DNA from: Foliimonas ilicis
GTDB taxonomy: Bacteria > Pseudomonadota > Alphaproteobacteria > Rhizobiales > Rhizobiaceae
Assembly: GCF_039939195.1 (NCBI RefSeq)
Contig: NZ_JBDUUH010000005.1
Coordinates: forward strand, 62,001 to 126,000
Length of the DNA stretch: 64,000 nt
Direction: 5' to 3'
Shown here in pieces: positions 62,756 to 64,000 of this stretch. The notes under the pieces are model-generated. The model had not been told where the DNA came from. It searched no databases and was given only the letters and a program-made list of their open reading frames with translations. Every line of letters starts with the position of its first letter. The stretch's first letter is position 1. The translations under genes were made by a program, and so were the position numbers.

Positions 62756-63295
62756 CTACGCGTTCGCACGGTGGTTAATTTTGATCGCGAACTTGCAGCA
62801 CTCAAAGCCCATTGCTTCGCACTGGACTTCCTCGCACACTATCTCCGGAAGGCCATGGCCTTGCTGCTCGCAGACGTACTGCAGCCCCCCAACGAAAAAG
62901 CCCTCGAACATGTAGCAGGTTGGATGACTAGCACCGGCTCCGCTCTCCAGTGCATAAATTGAGTTCGTCAGCGATACTTCAGCACCACTGAGATTGTCGT
63001 CTAGGCGCTCCAGCCTGAATTGGCCCCAGCCCCGTGCGGTCAGACGTTCGAGGTAATGTTCAAAAACTCTCACCTCCGACATTTCGTATTTTTGAGCTTG
63101 CTTCTGGCACCAGTAGTAGGCGGATTTTGCTCCCGCCTGTAGTAGGACGGCGCGATACTTGGACAAGCCTAAAGCGCTCTCAACTTCCTTGTGAACGTTC
63201 ACCATGAAGTGGCGCGGAATGTAGAGCATGGGCAAACCGTCCGTCTCCCAGATGCCGGTCGCTTCGTCCACATTGATATCTACAGATGGCCGCAT
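62756..63295 (-). CDS. V4R-domain (4-vinyl reductase type) protein
   Basis: A 179-residue protein with a C-terminal V4R domain: GLPEIVCEEVQCEAMGFECCKFAI near the end gives the cysteine pattern (C, C, CC) of V4R proteins such as BchJ and XylR-type sensor domains. FEHYLERLTARGWGQFRLE and MFEGFFVGGLQYVCEQQG precede it. V4R domains bind small molecules or zinc. Here it is a free-standing protein encoded between dipeptidase-like and MFS genes; it may sense or bind their substrate. Confidence 0.75.
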   Translation of the reverse strand: MRPSVDINVDEATGIWETDGLPMLYIPRHFMVNVHKEVESALGLSKYRAVLLQAGAKSAYYWCQKQAQKYEMSEVRVFEHYLERLTARGWGQFRLERLDDNLSGAEVSLTNSIYALESGAGASHPTCYMFEGFFVGGLQYVCEQQGHGLPEIVCEEVQCEAMGFECCKFAIKINHRANA

Positions 63296-63441
63296 GCTTC
63301 ACCCTTGTTGAATTGTCGTTGTTTGCTTGGCGGAAGAGGATGCCCGAGAAAGCGTCTCCTTGCGGGGAACCCTTGTTATCCCGGTTTACGCGAGCGATGG
63401 GTCTGGTGATTTTCGCCACCGCTCACGCACAGGAACACGGG

Positions 63442-64000
63442 TTACAAAGCCAGGCTTTTCTCCCGGGTCCGAATTCGGCTTGAGGTTGCATTCGTTGGCA
63501 TCTCTCCAAACAGAGAGATCCCTGATGTTTCGCGAAGTGCCAGGCCGCCTGCCATTGCAAGAACTGCGATCGCCATCAGATAGAATGCCGGAGAGAGATT
63601 GTTTCCGGTGCGGTCTATCAGCCATGTGGCCATCAATGGAGCGGTGCCGCCGAAGATCGTGTAAGAGATATTATAGGTGAAAGCCGAAGCCGTATATCGC
63701 GTGCGGGTCGGGAAGGATTCGGTCATCAAAGTTGCCGTCACCACGCCGCATGCCAACGCACCAACTGCAAGCAAAAGCACCCCGCCCACCGCATAAAGCA
63801 CGGACCCGGAGCTCGCCAACGAGAAGGCAGGCAATACCGTGACGATTACCCACACACAAATCAGGCCAACCGACTTTCGCCTTCCGATGCTATCCGAGAT
63901 CCTTCCCGCGATAGGGCAGGCCAACGCTGCAAAAAAGAGAGCGACCGTCGAGACCATGAGAGATTGGGGCCGGGACAGGTTGCCAACCACCTGAAGGTAG
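63442..64000 (-). CDS. MFS transporter, MHS family (C-terminal part)
   Basis: The last 186 or so residues of a major facilitator protein whose start lies beyond the window. AGRISDSIGRRKSVGLI is the loop 8-9 motif, TESFPTRTRYTASAFTYNISYTIFGGTAPLMATWL is characteristic of the metabolite:proton symporter (ProP/KgtP-like) group, and ATSSRIRTREKSLAL is the cytoplasmic tail. It probably imports the substrate of the dipeptidase-like enzyme encoded downstream. Confidence 0.85.
   Translation of the reverse strand, partial: YLQVVGNLSRPQSLMVSTVALFFAALACPIAGRISDSIGRRKSVGLICVWVIVTVLPAFSLASSGSVLYAVGGVLLLAVGALACGVVTATLMTESFPTRTRYTASAFTYNISYTIFGGTAPLMATWLIDRTGNNLSPAFYLMAIAVLAMAGGLALRETSGISLFGEMPTNATSSRIRTREKSLAL

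Overview
The window looks like chromosomal DNA of an alphaproteobacterium of the order Hyphomicrobiales (Rhizobiales), most like Brucella/Ochrobactrum or a close relative. This rests on GC-rich coding sequence, many ABC importers for sugars, polyols and peptides, a urtABCDE urea importer, and the types of LacI, DeoR and TetR regulators. The assignment is from gene content only, not from a database match. I found no rRNA, tRNA, CRISPR array or intact insertion sequence.

Region 1 (about 1-4250) is accessory and partly decayed. It holds an intact SDR gene, a broken M20 amidohydrolase fused to a HipA fragment, an N-terminally short GntR/FCD regulator, an intact hipBA toxin-antitoxin pair preceded by four operator-like palindromes at an exact 27-base period, and a frameshifted gamma-glutamylcyclotransferase-like remnant.

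Region 2 (4824-17797) is a catabolic cluster: SMP-30 lactonase, IlvD/Edd dehydratase, SDR, two acyl-CoA-dehydrogenase-fold flavin monooxygenases, flavin reductase, MFS transporter, TetR and LysR regulators, acylating acetaldehyde dehydrogenase and 4-hydroxy-2-oxovalerate aldolase. No ring-cleavage dioxygenase or hydratase is present. The lactonase-dehydratase-aldolase-dehydrogenase chemistry would turn a 5-deoxypentonolactone into pyruvate and acetyl-CoA. That route is the most interesting hypothesis here.

Region 3 (18014-26670) is a polyol locus: a SmoEFGK-like ABC importer, a polyol SDR, a DeoR regulator, a class I-type aldolase and a divergently transcribed kinase that resembles the ADP-dependent glucokinase/phosphofructokinase family.

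Region 4 (26896-46420) is a large sugar/glycoside regulon. One minus-strand operon of ten genes (40636 down to 31116) encodes a MalE/F/G/K-type importer, two xylose-isomerase-like TIM barrels, a Gfo/Idh/MocA oxidoreductase, an alpha/beta hydrolase, an Rpe/AlsE-type epimerase and a ROK kinase. A second operon (30810 down to 26896) encodes an RbsABC-type importer and another Gfo/Idh oxidoreductase. Plus-strand genes add a third Gfo/Idh enzyme and an esterase, then a LacI regulator (minus), a PfkB kinase and a GatZ/KbaZ homologue. A 56-base near-identical element precedes both operons, and a related palindrome lies beside lacI and the kinase promoter, suggesting a single LacI regulon.

Region 5 (46795-55377) pairs a cytoplasmic gamma-glutamyltransferase-like enzyme and a RutR-like TetR regulator with a Dpp/Gsi-type peptide importer and two RidA-family proteins. 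Region 6 (55648-61455) is urtABCDE behind a good sigma-54 promoter, without urease genes in view. Region 7 (61724-64000) holds an M19 dipeptidase-like gene, a V4R-domain protein and the C-terminal part of an MFS transporter running off the window, all on the minus strand.
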